A stretch of 13,595 nt of DNA, taken from positions 1 through 13,595 of the forward strand of contig DASTRU010000016.1 of assembly GCA_035761045.1 (NCBI GenBank), read 5' to 3'. The notes under the pieces are model-generated. The model searched no databases and was not told the DNA's origin. It was given only the letters and a program-made list of their open reading frames with translations. A program made the translations under genes and the position numbers. Positions 6,068 through 13,120 of the stretch are shown piece by piece. Each line of letters begins with the position of its first letter. The stretch's first letter is position 1. Source of the DNA: DASTRU01 sp035761045. Lineage in GTDB: Bacteria; Pseudomonadota; Gammaproteobacteria; Burkholderiales; Burkholderiaceae_E.

Positions 6068-7009
6068 TTACTGCGCGATGGGAGGGGCATCGACTATCGT
6101 GGCTCCGTTGAGCCCGCATTCCATGACAGCGCGGCGCACCGTCTCGATTGCGCGCGCGCGTGGAAAACTTTTACGCCATACGATCACCACGCGCCGATGA
6201 GGCACGGGCGATGTAAACGGCACGTAGCGCAACATGGAGTCGGACATCGGGCTCGCTACCGAGGTACGTGGAAGCACGGTGATGCCGAGTCCCGACGCCA
6301 CCATGTGCCGAATGGTTTCCAGCGAACTGCCTTCAAACGCGCGTTGAATGCCGTCCATGCGGCTAGTAAGCCGCGAAGTTTCCGGACACACCTCCAGCAC
6401 TTGGTCGCGAAAGCAGTGGCCGGGGCCAAGCAGCAACATCGTTTCGTTTCGGAGTTCGTCGGTGGAAACCGCATCGCGCGTTGCCCACGCATGTTGCGGC
6501 GGCACGGCGACGACGAAGGGCTCGTCGTACAGCGGTTGCACCATCAAGCCAGTATCGGGAACGGGCAAGGCCATGATGGCCGCGTCGAGCTCGCCTTGTC
6601 GCACCATTTCCAACAGCTTGGCGGTAAAACTTTCTTGCAGCAGCAAGGGCATTTCGGGCGCGGCCTCGATCATTCGTTTGACCAGCGGAGGCAGCAGGTA
6701 AGGCGCGATCGTGTAGATCACGCCAAGGCGCAAGGGGCCACGGATGGGATCTTGGCCTTGCTTGGCGATTTCCTTGATGGTGGCCGTTTGCTGCAAGACT
6801 TCGCGTGCTTGCTCGATCACGCGTTCGCCGATCGGCGTGAGCGTAACCTCGGTGCCACCCCGCTCGAACAAGGTCACGCCGAGTTCTTCTTCCAACTTCT
6901 TAATCGCGACCGATAACGTTGGCTGCGAGACAAAACAACTTTCGGCGGCACGGCCGAAATGGCGTTCGCGTGCAACCGCGACGATGTATTTGAGTTCGGT
7001 AAGTGTCAT
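6068..7009 (-). CDS. oxyR: Hydrogen peroxide-inducible transcriptional activator OxyR (LysR family)
   Basis: This 313-residue LysR-type regulator has an N-terminal winged helix-turn-helix: FGRAAESCFVSQPTLSVAIK (18-37) and then LEEELGVTLFER. The rest is the LysR substrate domain. The redox pair is present at exactly the E. coli OxyR positions: C199 in GPGHCFRDQ and C208 in VLEVC. This distinguishes OxyR from ordinary LysR proteins. H2O2 oxidises C199, a C199-C208 disulfide forms, and the protein then activates peroxide-defence genes. The tail is a few residues longer than in E. coli OxyR (305). The ATG at 7009 opens MTLTELKYIVAVA, the usual OxyR start. A 24-bp dyad lies 2 bp upstream. dps follows 112-118 bp downstream on the same strand and is a plausible direct target. 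Confidence 0.95.
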   Translation of the reverse strand: MTLTELKYIVAVARERHFGRAAESCFVSQPTLSVAIKKLEEELGVTLFERGGTEVTLTPIGERVIEQAREVLQQTATIKEIAKQGQDPIRGPLRLGVIYTIAPYLLPPLVKRMIEAAPEMPLLLQESFTAKLLEMVRQGELDAAIMALPVPDTGLMVQPLYDEPFVVAVPPQHAWATRDAVSTDELRNETMLLLGPGHCFRDQVLEVCPETSRLTSRMDGIQRAFEGSSLETIRHMVASGLGITVLPRTSVASPMSDSMLRYVPFTSPVPHRRVVIVWRKSFPRARAIETVRRAVMECGLNGATIVDAPPIAQ

Positions 7010-7011
7010 GG

Positions 7012-7035
7012 CTATCGCAGTTTACGTGGCGATAG
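7012..7035 (-). promoter_or_regulatory. Dyad upstream of oxyR, candidate autoregulatory site
   Basis: CTATCGC (7012-7018) and GCGATAG (7029-7035) form a perfect 7-bp inverted repeat around 10 bp, inside the short 55-bp gap between the DUF1631 stop and oxyR. LysR-type proteins bind such dyads and often repress their own genes. The spacing is not that of the E. coli OxyR tetranucleotide consensus, so OxyR binding is inferred from position alone. Confidence 0.4.
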
Positions 7036-7064
7036 TCAGCCGCGCGAGAAGAGATGTGCTCGCT

Positions 7065-9398
7065 TTAGTTGCTTAATGCCGCTTCCACTGAATCAAGTGC
7101 GCGTTCCGTCAAATCCTTATCGTCGAAGACGACGAGGTAGCCGATTTCAATATGCAAACGCAGCAGCTCGGGCGTGTAGGACACCGCTTCGGTGCCTGAT
7201 CGATCGGTGAATAAATACGTGGAGCGCCGTGGACTAATCCAACGTAACCGCGCGACGCGGCGCGGATCGCGGTCGGTCAACTCGGCCCAGGTGCCGCGTT
7301 TGAGATTGGCGACGATACGATCGATGTCGGACGCCGCGCACACCGCGTGTTGCATCGAATCTTGCGAAGGCTGCGCGGCAACTTGAATGGGAACCGCATG
7401 TTGTTGGGCCAGTTGTTCGACCATTTCGGTCGAGACGGGCACATGCAAATCGCTTGGCGCGGCGAGCGGATCGATGCGTAGATCGTTCACGCGATTCTCG
7501 AAACGCGCGAACGCGCGGTCTTGCAATTCGGAACGCACGCCAATCTTGACCGCGGCCGAATGCGCATTCATCAGCCCGTTAAAAAACCGTTGTTGTTCGT
7601 GAGCCGCCAGCGTGATCGTCGATAAACCCAAACGGATTTTTTTGAGGAGCAGCGGCAACATCGCGACCAGCCGATCACGCTCGTCCTTCGTGATCTTGGG
7701 CTGCACGCTCCACACGAGATCGGTCATGACGTAACGCAGCTCGCTTACATGCTCCGCGATCGCGCCGGTCACGGTGGCTTCAACCAACACGCGTCGCCAC
7801 GGATCAAGCAGAAAGTCGGTCAACTCCTCGGGGAGTTCAATTTCGCCCACCGCGTCTCGAATTTGTTCGAGCGCTTGCATGTCGGCGATTTCGCGTTGCT
7901 CGGCTTGATGCAGCAACTCCGCCGCGCGCGCGTAACGCGCGGCCTGAATGCCTTCTTGTTCTTTTAGGAATTCATCGAGGCGTTGGGTTTGACGTTCGAA
8001 TAATTCGAGATCGCGGTCGAATTCGTTTTCGACCGTGGTGACGATGTCAAACACCAAGGCGTGATAGCGGACTTCGGCGTCGCTATCGTCGTCTTGCCAG
8101 CCAACCGCCGAGCGCGCGATGGTGTCCAACAACACGCGCGCCGGGTGCTCGGGCGTGGCGAATAAGGTGCGGTCGAGCAACGCGGCGCGCAATAGCGGTA
8201 CCTGCAAGCGCACGATCAGCCGCTTGATGCGGTCAGGCACTTGTTCGTCGGCGAGGATCTTGTCGACCACCATCGCGACAAGATCGATAAGGATTTCTTC
8301 GTCGCGCGCGACGCCGGCGGTGCGCGCGCTATCGCGCACATGGTGCAAGACGTTGAGTTCGGCAAGCGGCATGGCCGCGAGCAGCGAGGCATCGCTTGTG
8401 CCCAACGCCGGCATCGCCGGTACGAGTTGCGGCAGTTGATCGAGCGCCGAGCTAGGAAGCGTGGGCCAAAACGTGTCCGGCGATTCGCTGAGCGATGGCG
8501 CGTCGACCGATTGCGGTTGCATCGCGCGCAGCCGCGATAGCCGGTCGACTAAATCCGCATGGCGCATTTGCGTCGCGGCTTGCGTCTCCGTTGGGGTGAG
8601 CGGCGCTATTTCTTGATGGGTATCGACCCGAGCGGCTTGCGGCGTGGTGCGCAACGTCGCGCTGCCCGTCGTGCGCTTAACTGAATAACGTTGCCGACGC
8701 CATGCCGCTAAATCGGGCAGAACGTTGACCGCGCTCAAATGCGTATTGACCTCGCGATACGCCGGCATGAAACCGCTGTTGAGCAATCCCTCGATGCCGC
8801 GCAACACCTCGATGCGCACTTCGTTCTCGGCATCGAGTTGCTCGCACGCGCGTTGAATCGCGCGGCATAAGGCTTCGGGCGAGAGCGGGCTTTCTTCATC
8901 GTCGACATGCTCGCGCCCAAGCAGATAACCCAATCGATCATCGAGATCGGCGATTTCATTAGGCCCCGACGACGGCGTATCGCGCAATCGTTTAACCATG
9001 CGCTGCACGACCATGTCGGCTTCGACTTGATTGTCGTCGAGCAAGCTAAGCGCATCGAGATTGATGGCCGAACGCGCCGCCGCCGTGGCGCGCGCCGTTT
9101 CGGGGTGAAGCCGCCGCTGCGCGATGGATTCAATCGCGCGACGAAACTGACTTTCGATGTGCGCGCGATTGGCGCGAACCAAACCATACGCATCCAAGAT
9201 GCGTGATTGCCGCGTGCGATCGACTTCTTCTTGCGCGGCGGTGAATAACTCGTCTTCGATGCGTGGAAATAACTCGCGAAAGCAACGCGCGAAACTTTCA
9301 ACCGCAATGCCCACGGCTTGCTCGAGTTCGCGTCGCGCCTGCGGCGTCGTGCGCGTGGTCTCGTGCAGAATGCGACCGTCTGCGGAAGTGTGGTTCAT
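7065..9398 (-). CDS. DUF1631 domain-containing protein
   Basis: This is a large, mostly helical cytoplasmic protein of 777 residues from ATG 9398; a GTG at 9416 would add six residues, and neither start has a good ribosome binding site. The order resembles the DUF1631 family of beta- and gammaproteobacteria. The N-terminal helical block includes CFRELFPRIEDELFTAAQEE and the phrase LLNSGFMPAYREVN. A variable middle follows (about 260-340). Then come DEILIDLVAMVVDKILADEQ with PDRIKRLIVRLQVPLLRAAL, and VENEFDRDLELFERQTQRLD with KEQEG. The last 80 residues contain RVARLRWISPRRSTYLFTDR, a beta-rich piece recalling PilZ-type domains. No catalytic motif is visible. Some databases label this family thymidine phosphorylase, which nothing here supports. 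Its stop lies 55 bp before oxyR on the same strand. Confidence 0.82.
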   Translation of the reverse strand: MNHTSADGRILHETTRTTPQARRELEQAVGIAVESFARCFRELFPRIEDELFTAAQEEVDRTRQSRILDAYGLVRANRAHIESQFRRAIESIAQRRLHPETARATAAARSAINLDALSLLDDNQVEADMVVQRMVKRLRDTPSSGPNEIADLDDRLGYLLGREHVDDEESPLSPEALCRAIQRACEQLDAENEVRIEVLRGIEGLLNSGFMPAYREVNTHLSAVNVLPDLAAWRRQRYSVKRTTGSATLRTTPQAARVDTHQEIAPLTPTETQAATQMRHADLVDRLSRLRAMQPQSVDAPSLSESPDTFWPTLPSSALDQLPQLVPAMPALGTSDASLLAAMPLAELNVLHHVRDSARTAGVARDEEILIDLVAMVVDKILADEQVPDRIKRLIVRLQVPLLRAALLDRTLFATPEHPARVLLDTIARSAVGWQDDDSDAEVRYHALVFDIVTTVENEFDRDLELFERQTQRLDEFLKEQEGIQAARYARAAELLHQAEQREIADMQALEQIRDAVGEIELPEELTDFLLDPWRRVLVEATVTGAIAEHVSELRYVMTDLVWSVQPKITKDERDRLVAMLPLLLKKIRLGLSTITLAAHEQQRFFNGLMNAHSAAVKIGVRSELQDRAFARFENRVNDLRIDPLAAPSDLHVPVSTEMVEQLAQQHAVPIQVAAQPSQDSMQHAVCAASDIDRIVANLKRGTWAELTDRDPRRVARLRWISPRRSTYLFTDRSGTEAVSYTPELLRLHIEIGYLVVFDDKDLTERALDSVEAALSN

Positions 9399-9529
9399 GG
9401 GAGTCAATGGAGGCACGCGTGATGCGCGTTCGAGCTCAATGGCGATTGTTCGCGTTCATCGACGGCTCAACCATGACAAACCACACGCTCGGCGACCGTC
9501 GTGTACTTGCTTAAGAATTGCCCGACCGC

Positions 9530-9558
9530 TTGTCGGGTTCGGCTAAGAAAAATACCCT
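9530..9558 (+). promoter_or_regulatory. Sigma70-like promoter of the D-Ala-D-Ala carboxypeptidase gene
   Basis: TTGTCG (9530-9535) and TACCCT (9553-9558) are separated by 17 bp and lie 62 bp before the preferred ATG at 9621. The -35 overlaps a small hairpin CCCGAC/GTCGGG (9521-9537). The rest of the divergent spacer with the DUF1631 gene (9399-9620) shows nothing else I can defend. Confidence 0.5.
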
Positions 9559-9620
9559 AGTGCTTTCTCGGCGACACCACCTAAACAGGGGTGTTCGGAC
9601 TAATTTTTTTGAAACCTTAT

Positions 9621-11102
9621 ATGCGGCGAGTATCGAAGGCGCTGGTCGGCGGTCTGCTTGGTATTGCACTAACAATCCATTCATTGGCCGCCGAACCGTT
9701 GCGTATTAAGCGCCCGCATATTCACCTCGCGCGGGCATCGATCTCGCAAACGGACGTGCCCGTGGATCCACCACCCGTGGTGGCCGCCGCGATCGATCGC
9801 GCTAAGTTACCCACCTCGGCGATAAGTTTGCTCGTGGTGCCGGTGGAGGGCGGCGCTCCCTTGGTCGATATGAATACCGATCGCGCGCAAGTCGTGGGTT
9901 CGCTCATGAAGCTTGTCACTACGTATGCCGCGCTTGATTTACTTGGGCCTACCTACACCTGGCGCACGCAATGGTTGAGCAGCGCGCCGCAAGTTGGCGA
10001 CGTGTTGGATGGGGATCTCGTCGTACGCGCGAGCGGCGATCCTAAGTTTCTGGTCGAGAATCTAGAGCTGGTATTGCGCGACCTTCGATTGCGAGGGCTT
10101 CGCGAGTTGCGCGGCGATTTGGTGGTGGACCGCTCGGCGTTCGCGCCTCAAACATATGACGAAGCACGGTTCGATCAAGATCCATTACGCGCGTACAACG
10201 TGGCGCCCGATGCGTTTTTGCTCAACTACAAAGCCACGGCGTTTCGTTTTATTCCGCTTGATGATCGCGTCGCCATCGCGATGGAGCCGCCGACGGGGCA
10301 ACCGATCGCGGACGTCCGCGCACTCGACGGGCCATGCGGTGAATGGCGGGCGCAGATCAAGGCGGACTTAAGCGATCCGCTGCGCCCTCGGTTCTCGGGC
10401 GCGATGCCACGCGAGTGCGGCGCGCGCTCGTGGTATTTCAATCTCGCGAGTCACGATGCTTACGTGCGCGCCGCGTTTGAACAAGCATGGACGCGATTGG
10501 GCGGTGTCGTGCGTCCTAACTTTTCCGTGCGCACGGGGCTTGCGCCGACGGATGCGCGCATCCTGGCCGAATGGACGTCGCCGGCGCTGGCCGAACTGAT
10601 TCGCGACATTAATAAGTTCTCTAACAACGTCATGGCGCGTCAGCTGTTCCTAAGCCTTGGCGCGGAAATTACTAAGCAGCCGGCATCGCAAGAACAATCG
10701 TCGCGCGTGATGGGTGATTGGTTGAGTGCGCACGACATCGATCCCGCAAGCGTGGTGTTTGAAAACGGCTCGGGCTTATCGCGCATTGAAAGCATGTCGG
10801 CGCGCACGCTCGCGCGCTTGCTGGTGCTGGCGTTCAATGGTCCGTTGATGCCCGAGTTCGTGGCTTCGTTACCCATTGCTGGATACGACGGCACGATGCG
10901 CCGCCGCCTAACCTCCAACACGGTCGCCGGCGCGGCGCATATCAAGACCGGCACGCTTGCGAACGTGCGCGGCATCGCGGGCTATGTGCTTGCGCAATCG
11001 GGGCGACGGTATGTGGTGGTCTCGATCGTCAACAGCCCACTGGCCGCCCAAGCGTCGCCCGTTCACGACGCCTTATTGCAATGGATTTACGAGCGCGGCT
11101 AA
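9621..11102 (+). CDS. dacB: D-alanyl-D-alanine carboxypeptidase/endopeptidase, PBP4 type (peptidase S13)
   Basis: This 493-residue exported penicillin-binding protein has a signal peptide (MRRVSK, hydrophobic ALVGGLLGIALTIH, SLAA). ATG 9621 is preferred over GTG 9591, which would only add an unusual hydrophobic stretch. All three active-site motifs of S13 peptidases are present: SxxK as SLMK (S94, K97), SxN as SNN (334-336) and KTG (442-444). The large insert between SxxK and SxN, including GDLVVRASGDPKF and GLRELRGDLVVD, is typical of PBP4 and absent from PBP5. The usual motif context is STMK; VGSLMK is a mild variant. The enzyme trims or cleaves peptidoglycan peptide cross-links in the periplasm. 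It is transcribed divergently from the DUF1631 gene and converges on ubiD with 5 bp between stops. Confidence 0.93.
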   Translation: MRRVSKALVGGLLGIALTIHSLAAEPLRIKRPHIHLARASISQTDVPVDPPPVVAAAIDRAKLPTSAISLLVVPVEGGAPLVDMNTDRAQVVGSLMKLVTTYAALDLLGPTYTWRTQWLSSAPQVGDVLDGDLVVRASGDPKFLVENLELVLRDLRLRGLRELRGDLVVDRSAFAPQTYDEARFDQDPLRAYNVAPDAFLLNYKATAFRFIPLDDRVAIAMEPPTGQPIADVRALDGPCGEWRAQIKADLSDPLRPRFSGAMPRECGARSWYFNLASHDAYVRAAFEQAWTRLGGVVRPNFSVRTGLAPTDARILAEWTSPALAELIRDINKFSNNVMARQLFLSLGAEITKQPASQEQSSRVMGDWLSAHDIDPASVVFENGSGLSRIESMSARTLARLLVLAFNGPLMPEFVASLPIAGYDGTMRRRLTSNTVAGAAHIKTGTLANVRGIAGYVLAQSGRRYVVVSIVNSPLAAQASPVHDALLQWIYERG

Positions 11103-11107
11103 ACCGT

Positions 11108-12637
11108 TTAACGCCCCAAGCCGAGTTCATTCCATAAGGCATCGACACGCCGTAGAACGGCTTCGTCCATCGTGATCGCGCGGCCCCATTCGCGTTGTGT
11201 TTCACCTGGCCACTTATGCGTGGCGTCGATACCCATTTTCGAGCCCAAGCCCGAGACTGGCGAGGCGAAGTCCAAATAGTCGATCGGCGTGTTGTCGACC
11301 AGCACGGTGTCGCGCGTGGGATCCACCCGCGTGGTGATGGCCCAAATCACATCCTTCCAATCGCGAATGTTCACGTCGTCGTCCACCACGATGATGAACT
11401 TGGTGTACATGAACTGCCGCAAAAAACTCCATACGCCAAACATCACGCGTTTGGCGTGGCCTGGGTAACTCTTGCGAAGACTCACAATCGCGACGCGATA
11501 CGAGCAGCCTTCGGGCGGCAGATAAAAGTCGGCGATTTCGGGAAAGGTTTTTTGCAGGATCGGCACGAACACTTCGTTGAGCGCGACGCCGAGAATGGCG
11601 GGCTCGTCCGGCGGTTTGCCGGTGTACGTGCTGTGATAGATCGGCTCGCGCCGCATGGTGATGCGCTCGATCGTGAACACCGGAAACCAGTCCTGCTCGT
11701 TGTAGTAACCGGTGTGATCGCCAAACGGACCTTCAAGCGCATGCGCGTAACCGTCGATGGCTTTCATCGGAATGCCTCGCTCGGTGCGGATTTCCTCGTC
11801 GCCGTCCATCGGCGACAACCAGCCCTCAAGCACGATTTCGGCGGACGCGGGCACTTGCAAATCGTGCGTCACGCAGCGTACGAGTTCGGTACGCGAGCCG
11901 CGTAGCAATCCGGCGAATTGATATTCCGACAAGGTGTCGGGTACGGGCGTGACGGCGCCCAAAATCGTGGCCGGATCGGCGCCAAGCGCGACTGCAATCG
12001 GAAATCGTTCGCCCGGACGCTGTATGCGGAAATCACGAAAATCCAACGCGCCGCCGCGATGCGCGAGCCAACGCATGATGGTGCGATTGCGGCCAATCAC
12101 TTGTTGGCGGTAAATGCCGAGGTTCTGCCGCGTGCGTTGTGGCCCGCGCGTGACCACCAGTCCCCAGGTGATGAGCGGACCGGCATCGTCGGGCCAGCAA
12201 GTTTGAATCGGCAAACGGTCCAAATCCACCTCGGTGTGTTCCCACACGATTTCTTGGCACGGCGCGGATTTACGAACCGTCGGCTTCATATCCCACACCG
12301 ACTTAATCAACGCACCCAACTTGCCAACGTCGCTCAAGCCACGCGGCGGTTCGGGCTCCTTCAACGCGGAAAGAAGACGGCCAATATCGCGAAGCGCGTT
12401 GACATCGGACGCGCCCATTCCCAACGCGACGCGCTCGGGCGTTCCGAAAAGGTTGGCGAGCACCGGAATGGCGTGTTTGGCGGGACGCTCGAACAGCAAG
12501 GCGGGGCCACCGGCGCGCAATACGCGGTCGGCCAACGCGGTCATTTCGAGTCGCGGAGAGATTTCGGATGCAACACAGCGTAATTCGCCGCGCTGCTCCA
12601 GCAATTGGATGAAATCTCGTAAGTCCTTGTATTTCAT
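11108..12637 (-). CDS. ubiD: 4-hydroxy-3-polyprenylbenzoate decarboxylase UbiD
   Basis: This is a 509-residue UbiD family enzyme, close to the E. coli length. It carries the opening KYKDLRDFIQLLEQRGELR, the prFMN and metal region QNLGIYRQQVIGRNRTIMRW with HRGG (N172), and SEYQFAGLLRG with E238, 66 residues on, as in the E. coli N175/E241 pair. The conserved blocks ALEGPFGDHTGYY (300-312) and LGSKMGIDATHKWPGE near the C terminus follow. UbiD decarboxylates octaprenyl-hydroxybenzoate in ubiquinone synthesis using prenylated FMN made by UbiX; no ubiX is in this window. GAAGAAG a few bases before the ATG is a weak ribosome binding site. The leader contains a 14-bp palindrome and a long inverted repeat reaching codons 4-8. 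It is transcribed away from the transglycosylase gene. Confidence 0.96.
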   Translation of the reverse strand: MKYKDLRDFIQLLEQRGELRCVASEISPRLEMTALADRVLRAGGPALLFERPAKHAIPVLANLFGTPERVALGMGASDVNALRDIGRLLSALKEPEPPRGLSDVGKLGALIKSVWDMKPTVRKSAPCQEIVWEHTEVDLDRLPIQTCWPDDAGPLITWGLVVTRGPQRTRQNLGIYRQQVIGRNRTIMRWLAHRGGALDFRDFRIQRPGERFPIAVALGADPATILGAVTPVPDTLSEYQFAGLLRGSRTELVRCVTHDLQVPASAEIVLEGWLSPMDGDEEIRTERGIPMKAIDGYAHALEGPFGDHTGYYNEQDWFPVFTIERITMRREPIYHSTYTGKPPDEPAILGVALNEVFVPILQKTFPEIADFYLPPEGCSYRVAIVSLRKSYPGHAKRVMFGVWSFLRQFMYTKFIIVVDDDVNIRDWKDVIWAITTRVDPTRDTVLVDNTPIDYLDFASPVSGLGSKMGIDATHKWPGETQREWGRAITMDEAVLRRVDALWNELGLGR

Positions 12638-12699
12638 GACTTCTTCTCATGCATGCATGAACGGTAAGTCATCGATTGAGATTTTCAAAGACTTACGAG
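12616..12699 (-). promoter_or_regulatory. ubiD leader with mutually exclusive stem options
   Basis: In the ubiD mRNA, CTCGTAAGTCTTTG (from 12699 down to 12686) can pair with CAAGGACTTACGAG (12629 down to 12616, within codons 4-8) to give 14 pairs including one G-U. The same 5' arm also pairs over 7 bp with GACTTAC at 12670-12664, which would free the coding region. The ATG (12637) lies in the loop of the longer form. The perfect palindrome TCATGCATGCATGA is at 12647-12660. Control of translation is inferred. The AT-rich stretch 12715-12750 probably holds the ubiD promoter, but no clear -10/-35 pair is visible. Confidence 0.4.
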
Positions 12700-12791
12700 T
12701 TCGAGCGGTGGAGCTAAATATTTTCTTTTTAATTCAAAGGCTTAAATGGTGTTGTCAGCCATTGGCTAAGGCGGACTCGCTTTTTGCCGGA

Positions 12792-12821
12792 TTGACCTGT
12801 CGCCGTCCGTGTCCCTACACT
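12792..12821 (+). promoter_or_regulatory. Sigma70-like promoter upstream of the transglycosylase gene
   Basis: TTGACC (12792-12797) and TACACT (12816-12821) are separated by 18 bp, the best promoter match in this 483-bp gap. Transcription would start near 12828, leaving a leader of about 290 nt before the ATG at 13121. Confidence 0.55.
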
Positions 12822-12826
12822 TCGGC

Positions 12827-12919
12827 CGCTTCGTGATGCATTTGGCATTGTGCATGCTGCAGTGAAGCGAAATCTTGGAAGGTCCGAGGTTTTCAATAAA
12901 GAGGTGCGGGACCTCTTTT
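12827..12919 (+). ncRNA. Candidate small RNA or attenuated leader
   Basis: The predicted transcript begins with a hairpin closed by CGCTTC/GAAGCG (12827-12832 with 12864-12869) and an inner ATGCA/TGCAT. It ends at a terminator-like hairpin AAAGAGGT-GCGGG-ACCTCTTT (12898-12918) followed by TA. AGGTCC (12880-12885) and a second GAGGT (12886-12890) can pair with the descending arm (GGACCT 12909-12914, ACCTC 12911-12915), which would break the terminator. A 9-codon reading frame (12836-12865, MHLALCMLQ) has no ribosome binding site. It could be a separate short RNA or an attenuator for the gene at 13121. No known RNA family was recognised. Confidence 0.35.
12898..12919 (+). terminator. Possible intrinsic terminator or attenuator hairpin
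   Basis: An 8-bp perfect stem AAAGAGGT/ACCTCTTT closes the loop GCGGG. The U tract is short (TTTT then A), so termination would be moderate. It lies about 200 nt before the transglycosylase start, inside its predicted leader. Confidence 0.45.
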
Positions 12920-12934
12920 ACTTGAGATGCACGT

Positions 12935-13104
12935 CTTGCCAGCAGGCAAGTCCCGAAACGTGATCGTACCTAGCGATCAACGGAAAACTAAAAAAGAAGC
13001 GCCACGGCTTCGCCGACTGCGATCCGTGGCACCGACCCAATGTGGATGTAGCAGGTCGCTCTGAGTGTTGAGAAGAGCCACGGCGGTTTCGTGCCTGTTG
13101 CACG
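12935..13104 (+). promoter_or_regulatory. Structured leader before the transglycosylase gene
   Basis: Several perfect stems follow one another: CTTGCC/GGCAAG (12935-12950), TGATCG/CGATCA (12961-12979), GCCACGG/CCGTGGC (13001-13030), and CGTGC/GCACG (13090-13104), which ends 4 nt before AAGGAGG (13109-13115). A second copy of the GCCACGG arm occurs at 13077-13083 inside a 14-nt near-repeat (AGAAG, any base, GCCACGGC), so two arms compete for one partner. The layout recalls a riboswitch or protein-bound leader, but no known class fits. Confidence 0.35.
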
Positions 13105-13120
13105 CAGCAAGGAGGTTTGT

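Noticed and set aside
6197..6916. Plus-strand open frame (239 codons) opposite oxyR
   Set aside because: It is an antisense shadow of oxyR, rich in H, R, Q and G, without a ribosome binding site or recognisable family.
9521..9537. CCCGAC/GTCGGG hairpin as a terminator
   Set aside because: No T run follows on either strand, and it overlaps the probable -35 of the carboxypeptidase gene.
11195..11905. Long plus-strand open frame (236 codons) opposite ubiD
   Set aside because: It lies wholly within the well-conserved ubiD gene, and its composition (rich in R, H, D, G) is what antisense frames of GC-rich genes give; it shows no recognisable motif.
12660..12836. Possible coding remnant in the ubiD-transglycosylase gap (frame ending at 12836)
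   Set aside because: The frame comes from antisense ubiD and runs into AT-rich sequence, with no family resemblance; promoter elements explain the region better.
12836..12865. Leader peptide MHLALCMLQ
   Set aside because: It has no ribosome binding site and no run of a regulatory amino acid; kept only as a remark in the candidate RNA entry.
12920..13110. Known riboswitch (c-di-GMP-I, cobalamin, SAH, glycine) before the transglycosylase gene
   Set aside because: The conserved core sequences I remember for these classes are absent; GCCACGG only faintly recalls the cobalamin GCCACTG box.
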